Source: Fibrella forsythiae (GTDB lineage Bacteria; Bacteroidota; Bacteroidia; Cytophagales; Spirosomataceae). From it: 64,000 nucleotides of DNA. The DNA lies in NCBI RefSeq assembly GCF_017353175.1, contig NZ_JAFMYW010000009.1, positions 248,001 through 312,000 of the forward strand. Reading direction: 5' to 3'. The number at the start of each line of letters is the position of its first letter. Positions within the stretch are counted from its first letter, which is position 1. Below the pieces are notes generated by a model. That model searched no databases. It had not been told where the DNA came from and saw nothing but the letters and a program-made list of their open reading frames with translations. Shown here in pieces: positions 33,752 through 42,788 of this stretch. The translations under genes were made by a program, and so were the position numbers.

Positions 33752-35578
33752 ATGACCCTTTCGTTCTCACGGCGAGCCCGGTGCTGGTCTGTCCTGCTGG
33801 TTAGCCTGAGCACACTGCTTTTCAGCGTGTCTCGTCCTGCTTCAGAAGTACCACCCGTCCAATTGGTCGGCAACCTGTACCAGCGAAATCTGATGCATCT
33901 TGATTCGGCGCTGGCTGAGTTGACCCGTCTGGTCGAGACTCACCGGCCCGCTGCCGCTGTACAGGCGTCGTTTCGTCGGGCAAGGCTGGCGTATAAATAC
34001 ATTGAGCCGCTGACGGAGTATTATTTTTTGCAGTCGGCAAAGAACCTGAACGGTCCTAACGTACCTGAAGGCGAAATCGACGATGGTGTTGCCTTAATTC
34101 TCCAGCCCGAAGGGTTTCAGGTCATTGAGCCGCTCCTCTTTCCGTTCGATACCAGTCGCCGGGCCGAGGTGCAACAGCAGTTGAAAGCCATGCACCAGAC
34201 GATGAGCCAGCTTCGATCGCTAACGGCGCAGAATCCGTTGAATGAAGCCTTTATCATGGACGCGCTGCGGCAGGAGGTCTATCGGATGGAAACGCTGGGC
34301 ATCACCGGGTTCGACTCGCCGGTTGCCGGGCAGTCATTGCCCGAGGCCGTTGCGGCCCTCGATGGGATACGCCAAACCCTGGCCTGTTATCCGCTAGCCG
34401 AGAGGAACGTCGCCTTAGCAACCCGCATTGATCAGGCTATTACAAAAGCTCAGCGGGCGCTGCAGAACGCCCGAACGTTTACTGATTTTGACCGGCTGCA
34501 GTTCATACGTACCTGCGCTCATCCCTTATCCGGGCTGTTGCTCGATGCGTACCGCGCGCTCGGCCTGCCACCCGTTGATGGAAAACGGCTACTCCGCCAG
34601 TCGGCCCGAACATTGTCTGATCCGGACGCCTTTGACCCGACTTATTTCGCCAATCACAGCGACCCGGCCATCACCCCCGCCCGAATTGCGCTTGGTAAAC
34701 GGCTGTTCAGCGAGCCTATGCTGGCGGCGGCAGGCAGCGGCCGTAGCTGCGCCAGTTGCCACCAGCCAGGCCAGGCCTTTCAGGATGGGCTGGTGGCCCC
34801 TCAATTGCTGACGCCCGCCGCCCGGCAAACGGCAGCGACTCATCCTGTTCGTAACACGCCCACGCTTTGGAACGCGGGTTTGCAATCAGCCCAGTTTTCG
34901 GATATGCGGGTGTTTTCCGTCGAACAGCAGTTGAACGACGTAATCCATAATTCGCTCGAAATGGGTGGTTCATTGGCTGAAGCCGTGATTCAACTGAACA
35001 AGCAGGCAGATTACCGGGCTCAGTTTGCCACGCAATACCCCAATGGCCTGACCGCCTACACCGTTCGGCACGCACTGGCCACCTACGTTCGTTCCCTAAT
35101 CAGCCTGGATAGTCGCAGCGACCGGTACCTACGCGGCTTGCCCTCGTCGCTTTCGGCTAGCGAAAAGCTGGGATTCAACGTATTTATGGGCAAGGGTAAA
35201 TGCGCCACCTGTCATTATTTTCCGCTGTATAACGGGACGCTTCCGCCGGCCTATCGCCGTACTGAAAGTGAAGTGATCGGTGTGCCGGCCAGCAGCGCAA
35301 ACACACGGTTGAGCCCTGATTCGGGCCGAGGTAGTTTTACCGGGATCGACTTTCACCGGGGCGCGTTCAAAATTCCGACGTTGCGCCGTATTGGGCAAAC
35401 AGCACCATATATGCACAACGGCGCATACAAAACGCTGGAACAGGTCGTTGATTTTTATGACAAAGGTGGAGGCATCGGTCTGGGCTTTTTGCTTCCGAAC
35501 CAGACGCTTCCCCCAGAGAAGCTAAACCTGACGGCCACCGAAAAACGGGCTTTAGTCGCGTTCATGAAATCGCTTTAA
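33752..35578 (+). CDS. di-heme cytochrome c peroxidase with N-terminal helical domain
   Basis: A 608-residue exported protein. The signal peptide is MTLSFSRRARCWSVLLVSLS and continues to about residue 32; the ATG at 33752 is chosen over an upstream GTG. The N-terminal 280 residues are helical and resemble the domain that precedes some Bacteroidota peroxidases. The C-terminal part has the two heme-binding motifs CASCH (C333, C336, H337) and CATCH (C484, C487, H488) of the CcpA/MauG family, with FKIPTLRRIGQTAPYMHNG near the end. It reduces peroxide in the periplasm, or oxidises another substrate. Its place after the heme genes fits a heme-requiring product. Confidence 0.9.
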   Translation: MTLSFSRRARCWSVLLVSLSTLLFSVSRPASEVPPVQLVGNLYQRNLMHLDSALAELTRLVETHRPAAAVQASFRRARLAYKYIEPLTEYYFLQSAKNLNGPNVPEGEIDDGVALILQPEGFQVIEPLLFPFDTSRRAEVQQQLKAMHQTMSQLRSLTAQNPLNEAFIMDALRQEVYRMETLGITGFDSPVAGQSLPEAVAALDGIRQTLACYPLAERNVALATRIDQAITKAQRALQNARTFTDFDRLQFIRTCAHPLSGLLLDAYRALGLPPVDGKRLLRQSARTLSDPDAFDPTYFANHSDPAITPARIALGKRLFSEPMLAAAGSGRSCASCHQPGQAFQDGLVAPQLLTPAARQTAATHPVRNTPTLWNAGLQSAQFSDMRVFSVEQQLNDVIHNSLEMGGSLAEAVIQLNKQADYRAQFATQYPNGLTAYTVRHALATYVRSLISLDSRSDRYLRGLPSSLSASEKLGFNVFMGKGKCATCHYFPLYNGTLPPAYRRTESEVIGVPASSANTRLSPDSGRGSFTGIDFHRGAFKIPTLRRIGQTAPYMHNGAYKTLEQVVDFYDKGGGIGLGFLLPNQTLPPEKLNLTATEKRALVAFMKSL

Positions 35579-35597
35579 ACCACTTGTAAACCAACGT

Positions 35598-36110
35598 ATG
35601 CGTAAAGGAATCATCCGGCTGACGTACCGAAAAATAATCGACGCGTCATCGCAGAAGCCGTGGGACAAAACGGTGTTCGACGAAACATATCAGGAGTTTT
35701 TCATGCAGGCGCAGTTGTACAATCCCGACAGCGCGCATCTGACCTTTCAGGAACTGCTCGACAACGTACCCAAAGCCGAACAGTTGCACTACCTGACCAG
35801 CCGCGTGGCCATGGGTTACTTGAAACAGCTGAACCAGCAAATTCCCGACGTGACCAACGAATTAGGGTCTCTTTGCCTGCCCTTTACTGAATTCAAGTTC
35901 GAGATACTGGCTTCGCACATAGAAAAAAAGGAAGCGCATCGGGTGGCTATCTTCTTCTACAGCGATCCACTCACCTGGATCGATACCATTGACGGACGAC
36001 TGCTGATTGCCTACGGTGATCAGCGCGACGCCCTACAGGCCGGGCAGTTGGTGCAAACCGATCTGATTGCTCTGCAGCCCAACCTAAGCATCTGGTCATT
36101 TCAGAGCTGA
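35598..36110 (+). CDS. hypothetical protein
   Basis: A 170-residue soluble protein starting 17 bases after the peroxidase gene, on the same strand. It has no signal peptide, membrane segment or motif that I recognise. The composition is that of a normal globular protein (ELLDNVPKAEQLHYLTSRVA, FEILASHIEKKEAHRVAIFF). The end of the gene abuts the inverted repeat at 36113, which probably acts as its terminator. It may be co-transcribed with the peroxidase; there is no evidence for a shared role. Confidence 0.65.
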   Translation: MRKGIIRLTYRKIIDASSQKPWDKTVFDETYQEFFMQAQLYNPDSAHLTFQELLDNVPKAEQLHYLTSRVAMGYLKQLNQQIPDVTNELGSLCLPFTEFKFEILASHIEKKEAHRVAIFFYSDPLTWIDTIDGRLLIAYGDQRDALQAGQLVQTDLIALQPNLSIWSFQS

Positions 36111-36112
36111 TT

Positions 36113-36194
36113 GTTGATTGGTTAACTGGTTGATCGGTTAACTGACCAATGAACCAGTCAACTAATCAACCAGTCAACCAATTAACCAATCAAC
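36113..36194. repeat. imperfect inverted repeat of GGTTAACTGGTT type overlapping a coding start
   Basis: The left part from 36113 (GTTGATTGGTTAACTGGTTG) pairs with the right part ending at 36194 (CCAATTAACCAATCAAC), with one extra 8-base unit on the right. The same vocabulary of units is present at 4151-4246. Read on the plus strand it encodes NQ-rich residues in frame with the cupin gene. Confidence 0.82.
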
Positions 36195-36196
36195 TA

Positions 36197-36901
36197 GTGA
36201 ACAATCAATCGCAGGCACAAATCTTTCTGGCCGATGGGCGGGGACGTTCGGAAACCGATACGTTCAGAAGTTACCACACCTTCAATTTTGGTCGATACGT
36301 TGCCGAAGGACGTGAGCCATTTGGTAAACTCTACCTGCTGAATGACGACATGCTACGGCCCGAAACCAGCCTGTCGCTGACGGTCGAACAACCAACTGAT
36401 GTGGTGCTGATGCCTATTGTGGGCGGATTGGAGTATGTCAGCGAAGGGGAAACGCATTTCCTGGAACCTGGCCAGGCAGGCATAGTATCGTTGCGGGCGG
36501 GCATGACCTACACCGTCACGAATCCGTATCCGACCGAACTGATCAACTACCTGCAACTCTGGTTTGCCAGCTCAGAAACCGGCACGACGCCAGCCGTCCG
36601 CCAGGTAGTGTTCGATCTGACAACGCCCAATACATTGCTGCCTTTCCTGTCCAACGTACCCGGCGAACCGCAAGGCTTTATTGGTCGGTTTGCGGGCCGG
36701 GTCGACGGAACGTACCTGATCAAGTCGGTGCAGGCTGGCGAGCCTAAACGCGTTTTTGTCTTTGTGTTGCAGGGCGCTTTCGAAGTAGCGAACCGGCTCA
36801 TGCACGAGAAAGACGGCTTATCGCTGACCTATCAGGAAGACGACGTGCTGGAATTTGAAGCCCTCTCAAACGACGCCGTACTGCTGATTACGACGTGTTG
36901 A
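36197..36901 (+). CDS. pirin-like cupin protein
   Basis: A bicupin of about 234 residues related to the pirin/quercetin 2,3-dioxygenase group. Blocks include FLADGRGRSETDTFRSYHTF, LNDDMLRPETSLSL, a cupin core with GGLEYVSEGETHFLEPGQAG and a C-terminal VFVFVLQGAFEVANR. The first-cupin metal-binding histidines are not all evident, so activity is uncertain. The open frame extends upstream to an ATG at 36149, but those 16 codons come from the NQ-rich inverted repeat. I prefer the GTG at 36197, without being certain. Confidence 0.75.
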   Translation: MNNQSQAQIFLADGRGRSETDTFRSYHTFNFGRYVAEGREPFGKLYLLNDDMLRPETSLSLTVEQPTDVVLMPIVGGLEYVSEGETHFLEPGQAGIVSLRAGMTYTVTNPYPTELINYLQLWFASSETGTTPAVRQVVFDLTTPNTLLPFLSNVPGEPQGFIGRFAGRVDGTYLIKSVQAGEPKRVFVFVLQGAFEVANRLMHEKDGLSLTYQEDDVLEFEALSNDAVLLITTC

Positions 36902-36914
36902 CATGATTTGCGCG

Positions 36915-39200
36915 TTACCAGAAATACGTCCAGCTCAGGCGGGCGAAGAAGGGCGTTCCGGGTGTAAAGTGAATTTCGGTAATCGGGGCCGCTTCGCCTT
37001 TCAGGCGGCTTTCGGTAGCAAACTGCGTTTCTTTCCAACGCACGTTGAACAGGTTTTGTACCGACAATCCCAGCGTGTAGGTACGTTTGGCGTAGTTGAC
37101 TTGCAGGTCATTGACGAAATACCCCTTCGCTACAATCGAATTATCCTCGTTGGCGGGTCGGTCGGCCATGTACCGGTACCGCAATGAGCCGCTCAGACCA
37201 GAGTTTGTTTGTAACGACAGGCCACCGGTTGAGGTAAAGACCGGTGCCAGCGGCAGGTAATTCTGGCCCACTTCGGCATCAATGGCGCGGGGTTTGGCCG
37301 TGTTCAGATCCAGGTCGGCGTAAAGGTGCGGGGTTAACTGGTACCGCGCCGACAGGTCGATCCCCATCCGGCGCGACCGGCCACTGGGTTCCACAACGCC
37401 TTCGTCGCCTACGTACACGAATTCCTGTTGCAACCACAGGTACCAGGCGGCTGCGTTGATAAGTAGTTTCGGAAAGGGCTTCATAATCACCCCCAGGTCT
37501 GAACCATAGGCGGCGGGCAAAATTTCGCCGGTACGCCCGAGCGGACCCTGCTGCGCAACCACTACCCGCGCATCGTTGGAATGGAAACCACGTCCTGTAT
37601 TCAGGTAGAACTGCCAGGCAGGGTTAACCGTATAATACAAGTTCAGCTTGGGCGACAAAATGCCCTGAGTGGCCTGTCTGGTAGTTGGCGTGGCCGTTAG
37701 TAGATCGGTGTACTGGCTTCGGAACAAGTCATAACGTACCCCCGCGTTGACCGTGAACCGATCTGATAGTTGAACCAACTCGTCGGCATACAGCGCGGCG
37801 TTCAACTCATTCACGTTGCCGTATTGAATGCGGTTTAGCGTTTCGGTGCGGTTCCTGGTGTGCGACAGTTCGGTTCCGTTCGTAATATCCTGCCGGTATT
37901 GGGCTCCCAGCGTGGTGGTCCATTGGCTCTTACCCAATGCGGTTTGGGTGGAATAACTGCCGTTATAACCAAACAGGTTGCGATGTTCTTTTTGCCGGAT
38001 CTGGTCGCCATCTACAGTGTCTTTCAGGAAGAACGTGAAGTTGGAATACAGCTCGAAATTGTAATGGCTGTAGAAGATCTGCTGTTTAATGACGTGGTTG
38101 CGCGGCGTGACGGTCACCAGTTGGACGTTCGCATTGGTTCGGCTGGTTTCACCGCCTTCGGTCGGGTCAATCGAACCAAAGAAGTCAGTTAGACCCGAAG
38201 CGATAGCGCGGTCAGGAATCTGGCCGGAGTGATTCCATTTGCTCCAGAATGTTGAGCCGGTAAGCGTAAGCACCGTGTTGTCTGACAGATGACCATGGTA
38301 TTTTCCCGTCAGGTTAAACCGGTTGAACCGCTGCGGATTGTCGAAATACGAGTCGCTGTACGAATACTCCGAAGCGATGTAAGCCGACTGATCCTTTTCT
38401 TTTTGCGACGCCTCACCATGGGATTTGCCCAGCAGATTGACGCCCGCCACAGCCCGGTACGTTCCATATTGGCCCACCTCGAGCTTGGCAAACGATCGAT
38501 CGAGCACGGTGCGTGTTCGGAAATCGACCCAGCCAGCCGTAGCCAGATTGCCTTTATCTGCCTGATAGGGTCCTTTCTTGAAATCAACCCCTTCGACCAG
38601 TTCAGGAATCACGAAATGAAGATCGGCGTACCCATGCCCGTGGGCGTGCGACACCATGTTGACCGGCATGCCATCAACTGTCAGGCGGATATCGGTACCG
38701 TGGTCGAGGTCGAACCCACGCAGGAAAATCTGTTCAGCTTTACCGCCACCCGCGTGCTGACCAATAAACAGCCCCGGCACCAGCCGAAGGATCTCCTGCG
38801 AATTGGTGATTGGTCGAAGCTTGATATCCAGGCTGCTGATGAGTTGCTGATCGTGCGCCCGGCCGGCCGAAACGGTCACTTCGCCGAGTTGAACCGTGGC
38901 GCTTGTCAGTTGCGTCTGAACGCTCGTTAGGCGATCATCCTGCACGGTCGCCGTAACACTCACGGGGGCATAACCCACGTGCGATATTTCGATACGATAC
39001 GGCGCGGCGGGCAGATTAGCAAAGCGGTACTGCCCCAGTTCGTTGGTAACGGCCGTTTTAGCCAGGCCCCACAACGTCACATTCACGCCACGTATCGGTA
39101 AACCCGTTGCATGATCAGAAACCGTTCCGACAAGCCCACCCCGGTGAGCCACTGCCATTGAAAAACTGAAAAGAAAGCAGACAAGCAGAAGATAACGCAT
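36915..39200 (-). CDS. TonB-dependent receptor with carboxypeptidase-regulatory-like domain
   Basis: A 761-residue outer-membrane receptor. The signal peptide (MRYLLLVCFLFSFSMAVA) is followed by a CarboxypepD_reg-like domain (about 20-105, GTVSDHATGLPIRGVNVTLW), a TonB-dependent plug (about 115-230 with GMPVNMVSHAHGHGYADLHF and DFKKGPYQADKGNLATAGW) and the barrel, which ends in LSWTYFW. The substrate is unknown. It converges with the cupin gene, and the DUF3500 gene lies upstream on the same strand. No iron operator like that at 24.8 kb is seen before it. Confidence 0.9.
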   Translation of the reverse strand: MRYLLLVCFLFSFSMAVAHRGGLVGTVSDHATGLPIRGVNVTLWGLAKTAVTNELGQYRFANLPAAPYRIEISHVGYAPVSVTATVQDDRLTSVQTQLTSATVQLGEVTVSAGRAHDQQLISSLDIKLRPITNSQEILRLVPGLFIGQHAGGGKAEQIFLRGFDLDHGTDIRLTVDGMPVNMVSHAHGHGYADLHFVIPELVEGVDFKKGPYQADKGNLATAGWVDFRTRTVLDRSFAKLEVGQYGTYRAVAGVNLLGKSHGEASQKEKDQSAYIASEYSYSDSYFDNPQRFNRFNLTGKYHGHLSDNTVLTLTGSTFWSKWNHSGQIPDRAIASGLTDFFGSIDPTEGGETSRTNANVQLVTVTPRNHVIKQQIFYSHYNFELYSNFTFFLKDTVDGDQIRQKEHRNLFGYNGSYSTQTALGKSQWTTTLGAQYRQDITNGTELSHTRNRTETLNRIQYGNVNELNAALYADELVQLSDRFTVNAGVRYDLFRSQYTDLLTATPTTRQATQGILSPKLNLYYTVNPAWQFYLNTGRGFHSNDARVVVAQQGPLGRTGEILPAAYGSDLGVIMKPFPKLLINAAAWYLWLQQEFVYVGDEGVVEPSGRSRRMGIDLSARYQLTPHLYADLDLNTAKPRAIDAEVGQNYLPLAPVFTSTGGLSLQTNSGLSGSLRYRYMADRPANEDNSIVAKGYFVNDLQVNYAKRTYTLGLSVQNLFNVRWKETQFATESRLKGEAAPITEIHFTPGTPFFARLSWTYFW

Positions 39201-39234
39201 CGTAAAAAATTACCAATGGCGCTTCGCCAGGTAC

Positions 39235-39265
39235 GTAGGCCTCACGCATCGTCCGTGAAGCCTAC
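39235..39265. terminator. hairpin between the DUF3500 gene and the TonB receptor gene
   Basis: GTAGGCCTCACG (39235-39246) pairs with CGTGAAGCCTAC (39254-39265) with one mismatch. There is no strong T run, so it may be a weak terminator or part of the receptor leader. An AGGTACGT word directly precedes it. Confidence 0.5.
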
Positions 39266-39323
39266 GCCCAAACACCATTACGAATATAGGACAAGTTGTC
39301 CGTTTAGTGCCTTGAACAACCAA

Positions 39324-40724
39324 TTACAGGCCGTTATAATCGCGGGTGTGATCGCGGTAAACGGTGTGGTAGTGAATCTCGTTCTGGTACACGACACCTG
39401 ACTGACAAACAAACTCAACCCAAACGCTTGGTCCATCAATGCGGACGTAATCGGCGTTGCTGGTCAGCGCGGCGTTGCCCGAATAGGCGATGTAAGTAGC
39501 GTCGAGTTCTTTTTCGTAGATCGCCAGCATAGCCGTTCCGGTGGCATCGTCAACATCCTGGGTCCAGGGTTTGATGGCAGCCAGTACCAGCAGCTTTTGC
39601 GCAGCGGTCAACGTGCTCACGGCTAGCCCTAACTTCGTTGCGGGAAACTGGCCGTCTTTGTTTGGCCCCAGCAACACATCGCTGAACGTGGTGCTTAGTT
39701 TGGCAGCAGCCAACTGTGCGCTCGACAGCGAAGCCAGCATGGCAATCATGGCGTCGTGTTCGGTGTTCAGCGGCGCGTAAGTTGTTGTGCCTGTTGTCCA
39801 GGTCTTTGGCTCAACGCCCTGATGCGATGGAGTGGAGCTGGCTACTGCCCCTGCGTTATACGTGATGTTCTGCGCATAGTGGTGACCGCCGAACTGGAGC
39901 ATCCAGGTGCCGGTGGCGCTGGGGGTTCCCAGGAAAGCGATGATGTATTTACCCGATGAATACCCGCTCCCCGCTTTTGTGGCCAGCACGTCGTCGGCTG
40001 CGTTGATCTGCAAGAATTCGTCGTAGCCTTCGTTGGCTGTAGTACCAGCCGCCGCCGCAATAACAGCTTTGGCCGCCGCCAACTGCACAGCTGTCAGTGT
40101 GCTGAATTCGAGGCCATTACGGATGGTGACACCGCCCGGTAGGTTCGACCATTTGATGGCGTTTGCTTTGGTCAGCGCAAGTTGAACGGTGGCTTTCTGT
40201 GCAGTTGTCAGCGTTGCCAGAAAAGCATCAGCTGCACAGGCTACTTTCGCGGCCCTTGTGGTTGCCGTGCTGCAATCGGTAGTGGTTGTGGTGGTGCTGC
40301 CAGGTGCCGATACGGGTAACGACAAAGAACAGCTCTGTCCGCCGAAGGTGAGGGCGAAAATGGCCGTTCCGGAGGCGGATGGGGTGCCGCTGATGCTGTA
40401 AATCAGGTTGCCTGCGCCACTGGCCAGTGTGCCTGCCTGTAGCGTGGCGCTCAGACCGGTAACGCCCGTTGAGGCGATGGCCGTCTGGGCGGCATAGGCT
40501 ACTACGCCACTACCTCCTGTATAGGGCACCGTGGCCGTACCCGTGTAGGCCGCGCCGCTGACGGCCGTAGTAGAAAAAGTAGTTGCTCCGCAGGTGATGC
40601 CTGTTACGGTTGCCGTTGTGGGCGTAACCGTACTGCTGGTGTCTGACTTGCAGGCGCCCAACATAAGGGTGGCCGTTATCCCGAGCAGTGTTACCAGCCG
40701 CGGCCAGGTGAAGCAAGTAGTCAT
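39324..40724 (-). CDS. DUF3500 lipoprotein
   Basis: A protein of about 466 residues. The signal peptide starts at the ATG at 40724 and ends at a lipobox Cys25 (LMLGACKSD). A Ser/Thr/Ala-rich N-terminal region (about 28-150) has short repeats like an immunoglobulin-type or putative-Ig domain (GSGVVAYAAQTAIASTGVTG). The C-terminal DUF3500 domain (about 170-460) contains MLQFGGHHYAQNITY, DVLLGPNKDGQFP and EIHYHTVYRDHTRDY. The function of DUF3500 is unknown. It is expected on the cell surface or periplasm, and the gene may be co-transcribed with the downstream TonB receptor. Confidence 0.85.
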   Translation of the reverse strand: MTTCFTWPRLVTLLGITATLMLGACKSDTSSTVTPTTATVTGITCGATTFSTTAVSGAAYTGTATVPYTGGSGVVAYAAQTAIASTGVTGLSATLQAGTLASGAGNLIYSISGTPSASGTAIFALTFGGQSCSLSLPVSAPGSTTTTTTDCSTATTRAAKVACAADAFLATLTTAQKATVQLALTKANAIKWSNLPGGVTIRNGLEFSTLTAVQLAAAKAVIAAAAGTTANEGYDEFLQINAADDVLATKAGSGYSSGKYIIAFLGTPSATGTWMLQFGGHHYAQNITYNAGAVASSTPSHQGVEPKTWTTGTTTYAPLNTEHDAMIAMLASLSSAQLAAAKLSTTFSDVLLGPNKDGQFPATKLGLAVSTLTAAQKLLVLAAIKPWTQDVDDATGTAMLAIYEKELDATYIAYSGNAALTSNADYVRIDGPSVWVEFVCQSGVVYQNEIHYHTVYRDHTRDYNGL

Positions 40725-40834
40725 AATCGTTTGTCTGATTGTTTGGCTACAGTACACCCAGCGCTACTCGTTCGTTGTGTTTGCAGGCCAGTTTGTGGCG
40801 AATCTGGTAAATACTGGGGTGAACTGAGCAAGGG

Positions 40835-41542
40835 CTACAGCGTAAAGAGACGATTGAAGTCAGCCTCGTAACTACCGCTGATCGGGATTTCTTCGTTGCC
40901 AATGCTGATGAATTTATTACGTACCGTCGCGATATAGCGCAGCGCTATGATGTAGGACCGATGAACCCGTACAAAGCCTGTGGAAGGAAGCTTCTCGATT
41001 AAGGCTTTCATGGTCATACGTACTACCAGTGTCTTCTGACCCAGCAAATGAATTTTCAGGTAGTTGTCAAGCCCTTCGATGAACTGAATGTCAGCGACTG
41101 TCACTTTCACAAGTCTGTAGTCGATGCGGAAAAACAGGTACGTGTCTTGCTGGTCAGCTGATTGGCGCAGCAAGGCAATCTGTTCGTTTGCCCTGGCTAC
41201 GGCCTGTTTGAACCGCTCGAAGGTGAATGGTTTCAGCAGGTAGTCCAGGGCCTGCAGCGAATAGCTTTCTACAGCGTACTCCATATGCGCGGTGGTGAAA
41301 ATGACCAGCGTTCTGTGTGTCTGTAAAGCCGGATTAATGGTTCGGCAGAAATCAAGTCCTGATTCGGCAGGCATGTTGATATCGGTAAATAAAAGGTCTA
41401 CCGGGTTCTCTTCGAGGAAATGCCGGGCGTCGCTGGTTCGGTGAAACGTCTTTTGCAGGTCTATACCATCGATCTGGCGGCAAAAGGCGTCAATGATATC
41501 CAGGGCGGGTAGTTCGTCGTCTAACGCAATCGCTCGAATCAT
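40835..41542 (-). CDS. LytTR-type response regulator
   Basis: A 235-residue regulator with the same design as that at 21630. The receiver domain has DDE (8-10), Asp54 in LLFTDINMP and YLLKPFTFERF; the LytTR domain has VADIQFIEGLDNYLKIHLLG, FVRVHRSYIIAL and IPISGSYEADFNRLF. Its ATG overlaps the kinase stop by four bases, so the pair is translationally coupled. The nearest gene downstream on the minus strand is the DUF3500 gene, about 110 bases away, a possible but unproven target. Confidence 0.92.
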   Translation of the reverse strand: MIRAIALDDELPALDIIDAFCRQIDGIDLQKTFHRTSDARHFLEENPVDLLFTDINMPAESGLDFCRTINPALQTHRTLVIFTTAHMEYAVESYSLQALDYLLKPFTFERFKQAVARANEQIALLRQSADQQDTYLFFRIDYRLVKVTVADIQFIEGLDNYLKIHLLGQKTLVVRMTMKALIEKLPSTGFVRVHRSYIIALRYIATVRNKFISIGNEEIPISGSYEADFNRLFTL

Positions 41543-42696
41543 AGCAGGGTAATGGTCAGGTCAACGGCAAAGTGATCAGGTACGTCCTCGATGAGAAGTT
41601 TGTGGGCCGCTGGATAGAGCAGCCGAAGCCGCTCTCTGGCGTTTGGCAAACCAATACCAGTCGACGGCTCAAGATGACTGACAGGTACTTTTCGATTGTA
41701 TACCTGCAACCGTAATGAGTTGATCTGTAGTTGCAGCTGTATGCGGATAACTGATTCTTCGTTCGGGTTGACTCCGTACTTGAACGCATTTTCGATGAAA
41801 GAGAACAAGACGAGTGGGGCAATTTGTTTTCCGCTGGTATTGCCGTCCAGCGTGTAGTCGATTACGACGGAGTCGCGAAGCCGGGCACGTTGTAAATCGA
41901 TGTAGTTAGCCATGTACTGTACTTCCTTGTCCAGCGCGACGGTATCATGATGGACATCACGAATCATGTAGCGCATAAACTCCGACAGCTTGACGATGGT
42001 CTCGGCGGTGCGGTCGTCGCGGCGAATAGCCAGGGCATAAATGCTGTTAAGTGTGTTGAACAGGAAGTGGGGCTGTATCTGCGCTTTCAACTGGCTGAGC
42101 TCGGCCAGCAATTGGTCTGTTTCAACCTGACGCAGCCGGTTGTTGGTTTGCACAGAAATAGAGGTCAGGATGCTAACAGTCCCCAGCAAGAAGATAATGC
42201 CGAGTTTAACCGATAGTGGCGTTGTGGGGAAAAGGCCATCAAGGTCGTCGGGGCGTTGAGGCGGCGGCCCGGTTACCGGATCGTGCTGGTTAGCCGGTGG
42301 CCGATGATCGTGTTGCGGCGGTATAGGCGGAAAAAGGTTTTCTTCCCATAGCAACTGCTTGGCCCAGCCAGCTACTGTCGGGTTGGCGGGAGGCTTCAGG
42401 AAAAACCACTGTTCAATGCGTTGAGGAATCAGGGTAGCGCCAAGCAGGCACATGACAACTACGACAAAGTACCGCGAATACTGTTTTCGCAGATACCACC
42501 GGGGCACGAAGATGGTGTAGTTGACATAGGAGAAAAGAAGCAGGGCCAGGTACGTCAGGGTATTTTGAATGTCATGCCGATGCGGGATCAGGTGATTGAC
42601 ATCTGTGCCCTCACTGATTATAAACAGAAAAGGAAGTGCCAGCAGAGCGGCTCCTGCAATCAGACGCAGCGCATAGGTATTAAGCCAATTTCTCAT
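41539..42696 (-). CDS. LytS-type sensor histidine kinase
   Basis: A 385-residue kinase paralogous to the one at 19094. Hydrophobic segments lie near residues 8-28, 45-64, 73-92 and 165-183. Between the third and fourth is a Pro/His-rich loop (about 118-150, PPIPPQHDHRPPANQHDP). The phosphorylation motif is LKAQIQPHFLFNTLNSIYAL, and the ATPase domain has FSFIENAFKYG and GIGLPNARERL. It is coupled to the regulator gene by an ATGA overlap. The signal is unknown; the histidine-rich loop might bind metal. Confidence 0.92.
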   Translation of the reverse strand: MRNWLNTYALRLIAGAALLALPFLFIISEGTDVNHLIPHRHDIQNTLTYLALLLFSYVNYTIFVPRWYLRKQYSRYFVVVVMCLLGATLIPQRIEQWFFLKPPANPTVAGWAKQLLWEENLFPPIPPQHDHRPPANQHDPVTGPPPQRPDDLDGLFPTTPLSVKLGIIFLLGTVSILTSISVQTNNRLRQVETDQLLAELSQLKAQIQPHFLFNTLNSIYALAIRRDDRTAETIVKLSEFMRYMIRDVHHDTVALDKEVQYMANYIDLQRARLRDSVVIDYTLDGNTSGKQIAPLVLFSFIENAFKYGVNPNEESVIRIQLQLQINSLRLQVYNRKVPVSHLEPSTGIGLPNARERLRLLYPAAHKLLIEDVPDHFAVDLTITLL

Positions 42697-42788
42697 GCAC
42701 GTAACCAGCAGGCTAACTCTGAATGTAAATTCATGTATAATATGCGGAGCGACCCTTGCCCAACAGACGTGGTAACCAACGAGCTAAA

